The notes under the pieces: model-generated
Database searches by the model: none
What the model was told of the DNA's origin: nothing
What the model saw: the letters and a program-made list of their open reading frames with translations, nothing else
Position numbers and translations under genes: made by a program
Source: Metarhizobium sp964253915
GTDB taxonomy: Bacteria > Pseudomonadota > Alphaproteobacteria > Rhizobiales > Rhizobiaceae
Assembly: GCF_964253915.1 (NCBI RefSeq)
Contig: NZ_CAXUSG020000001.1
Coordinates: 682,001-746,000 of the forward strand
DNA length: 64,000 nt
Direction: 5' to 3'
Part shown: positions 62,778-64,000 of the stretch, piece by piece
Numbering within the stretch: position 1 is the first letter of the stretch
Layout of the letters: every line of letters begins with the position of its first letter

Positions 62778-63536
62778 ATGTCGGAAGTGACGCAGTGTGC
62801 CTTTGCAGCCGGCCTCCTGACGGCCGCACCGCCTCCGGCCGATGTCGTGGCGTGGAATTCGTCCCATCCGGGCCGTCGCTACGGCGTCTATTGCAACAAC
62901 GTGTCGGCCGGTCTGACGGCCGCTCTTGCCGCCCGGTTTCCCGCAGCCGAGCGGATCGTCGGGGCCGAATTCTTCCAGGCCATGGCCGAGGCCTACATTC
63001 ACCTCCAGCCGCCGCGCTCTCCGCTGCTTCTGGCCTATGGCGATGATTTCCCGGATTTCGCTTCAACCTTCCAACCGGCGCTGGAGGTGGCTTATCTCGC
63101 GGATGTCATGCGCCTCGAGGCAGCACGGACACGAGCCTATCATGCGGCCGACGCCGCACCTCTCGACCCAAAGATCCTCGCGAGGATCGAACCCGATCGT
63201 CTGGCAAACATTGTCCTCCTACCCCATCCCGCGCTCTCGATCGTTTCCTCGTCCCATCCGGCGGTGACGATCTGGACGATGAATGCGGGTAAGCGCCCGG
63301 TTGCGCCGATTGCGGATTGTTGCGGTGAACACGCCTTGGTCGTTCGGCCGCGCATGATCGTCGAGGTCGTGCCGCTGCTGTCGGCCGGCGCACTCTTTTT
63401 CCGGCATCTGGCGCAAGGCCTCACATTGGCGGAAGCCGCCGGTGCGGCGGCGGCGGACGATGCCGATTTCGATCTTTCCAGCAATCTCGCAATCCTGCTC
63501 CAGGCCGGAGCCTTCACTGCTCTCAGGAAGGAGTAA
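62778..63536 (+). CDS. bufC: BufC-type partner protein (DUF2063 domain)
   Basis: A 252-aa protein whose N-terminal domain (RRYGVYCNNVSAGLTAALAA) is the DUF2063 putative DNA-binding type that accompanies MNIO enzymes; it works as recognition partner for the precursor. The C-terminal half (ALSIVSSSHPAVTIWTMNAG) is the second domain of the family. It starts three bases after the bufB stop. Confidence 0.87.
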   Translation: MSEVTQCAFAAGLLTAAPPPADVVAWNSSHPGRRYGVYCNNVSAGLTAALAARFPAAERIVGAEFFQAMAEAYIHLQPPRSPLLLAYGDDFPDFASTFQPALEVAYLADVMRLEAARTRAYHAADAAPLDPKILARIEPDRLANIVLLPHPALSIVSSSHPAVTIWTMNAGKRPVAPIADCCGEHALVVRPRMIVEVVPLLSAGALFFRHLAQGLTLAEAAGAAAADDADFDLSSNLAILLQAGAFTALRKE

Positions 63537-63540
63537 CCCG

Positions 63541-64000
63541 ATGAAGATCACGACCACGCCGGATCTTTCCCCGACGCTTCCGCACCGCCTTCTCGAACAG
63601 GCGACACGGACGCTCAACCACATTCCGAACGACCTGATCGCCCTGATTGCACGGTTTTCCATAGCCGCCGTCTTCTGGCGATCCGGCCAGACCAAACTGG
63701 AAGGCTGGTCGGTTTCTGACAGCGCCGTGTATCTCTTTGAAACCGAGTACAGGCTGCCACTCATCGATCCGTGGCTTGCCGCACACCTTGCCGCCTTTGC
63801 CGAGCACATCTTCCCGTTTCTGCTGGTGATCGGCCTTGCCAGCCGGCTCTCCGCGCTGGCGCTGCTGGCGATGACGATGGTGATCGAAATCTTTGTCTAT
63901 CCGGATGCCTGGCCAACGCACGGGACATGGGCCGTTTGCCTGCTTATCATCGCCGCGCGTGGGCCTGGATTGTTGTCGATCGATGCCCTCATCGCCCGAA
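63541..64000 (+). CDS. DoxX-family membrane protein (partial, cut by the window end)
   Basis: The first 153 residues of a DoxX-like protein. Four hydrophobic segments (IALIARFSIAAVFWRSGQTK, EHIFPFLLVIGLASRLSAL, LLAMTMVIEIFVYP, WAVCLLIIAARGPGLLSID) match the family. It starts four bases after bufC, and DoxX-like genes commonly end bufferin clusters. The 3' end lies outside. Confidence 0.85.
   Translation, partial: MKITTTPDLSPTLPHRLLEQATRTLNHIPNDLIALIARFSIAAVFWRSGQTKLEGWSVSDSAVYLFETEYRLPLIDPWLAAHLAAFAEHIFPFLLVIGLASRLSALALLAMTMVIEIFVYPDAWPTHGTWAVCLLIIAARGPGLLSIDALIAR

Overview
The window looks like the chromosome of an alpha-proteobacterium of the family Rhizobiaceae. It has high-GC codon use, a RirA-type iron regulator with the three-cysteine cluster, palindromic intergenic elements of the kind common in rhizobial genomes, and many solute-uptake ABC operons. 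It holds about 60 genes, one tRNA and one integrated genomic island. There is no rRNA, CRISPR array or complete insertion sequence.

Layout. 1-2.4 kb: end of an unknown gene, a DUF898 membrane protein and an M48 metallopeptidase. 2.5-8.7 kb: rirA, then dppABCDF (dipeptide-type uptake). 8.9-11.2 kb: an AbrB-family membrane protein, gluconokinase and an orphan gene. 11.4-20.9 kb: a probable guanidino/amidino-compound locus with a DDAH-like hydrolase, an M20 amidohydrolase, a LysR regulator, a polyamine-type ABC importer and a ThDP decarboxylase resembling AruI. 21-23 kb: a TetR/MFS pair with three operator copies. 23-27 kb: sulfate uptake cysPTWA. 27.3-30.4 kb: an ABC-F ATPase, zinT with a probable Zur box, and a small periplasmic protein. 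30.7-41.3 kb: a long polyamine operon (potABCD, serine hydrolase, YtcJ-like amidohydrolase, puuA, puuB) with a divergent GntR regulator. 41.3-46.4 kb: siderophore uptake fhuCDB behind a TGA-N9-TCA iron box, then a DadA-like oxidoreductase.

46.6-59.2 kb: a 12.5-kb island integrated at tRNA-Gln(CUG). It carries a tyrosine integrase, a predicted HUH endonuclease, a PGN_0703-like nuclease, a methyltransferase with an N-terminal nuclease-like motif behind a controller-type XRE regulator, and a compact five-gene operon. That operon encodes a beta-CASP metallo-beta-lactamase protein, a predicted PD-(D/E)XK nuclease, a protein with two serine-recombinase-like domains lacking the catalytic serine, a membrane-anchored protein and a small protein. 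I do not recognise the combination, and it is the best candidate here for an undescribed (possibly defence) system. A decayed second integrase lies just outside the right attachment site, so the tRNA has been used more than once.

60.1-64 kb: an ECF sigma factor and NrsF-like anti-sigma factor beside a bufferin-type (MNIO) metallophore cluster bufA-bufB-bufC-doxX. Matching GTAACA/CGTA promoters precede both sides. The last gene runs off the window.

Links: RirA at 2.6 kb is the natural regulator of fhuCDB at 44 kb. The two polyamine-type importers, the Puu enzymes and the AruI/DDAH-like enzymes suggest a lifestyle of scavenging amines and guanidino compounds from plants or soil. Family assignments come from reading the sequence only; no database search was run.
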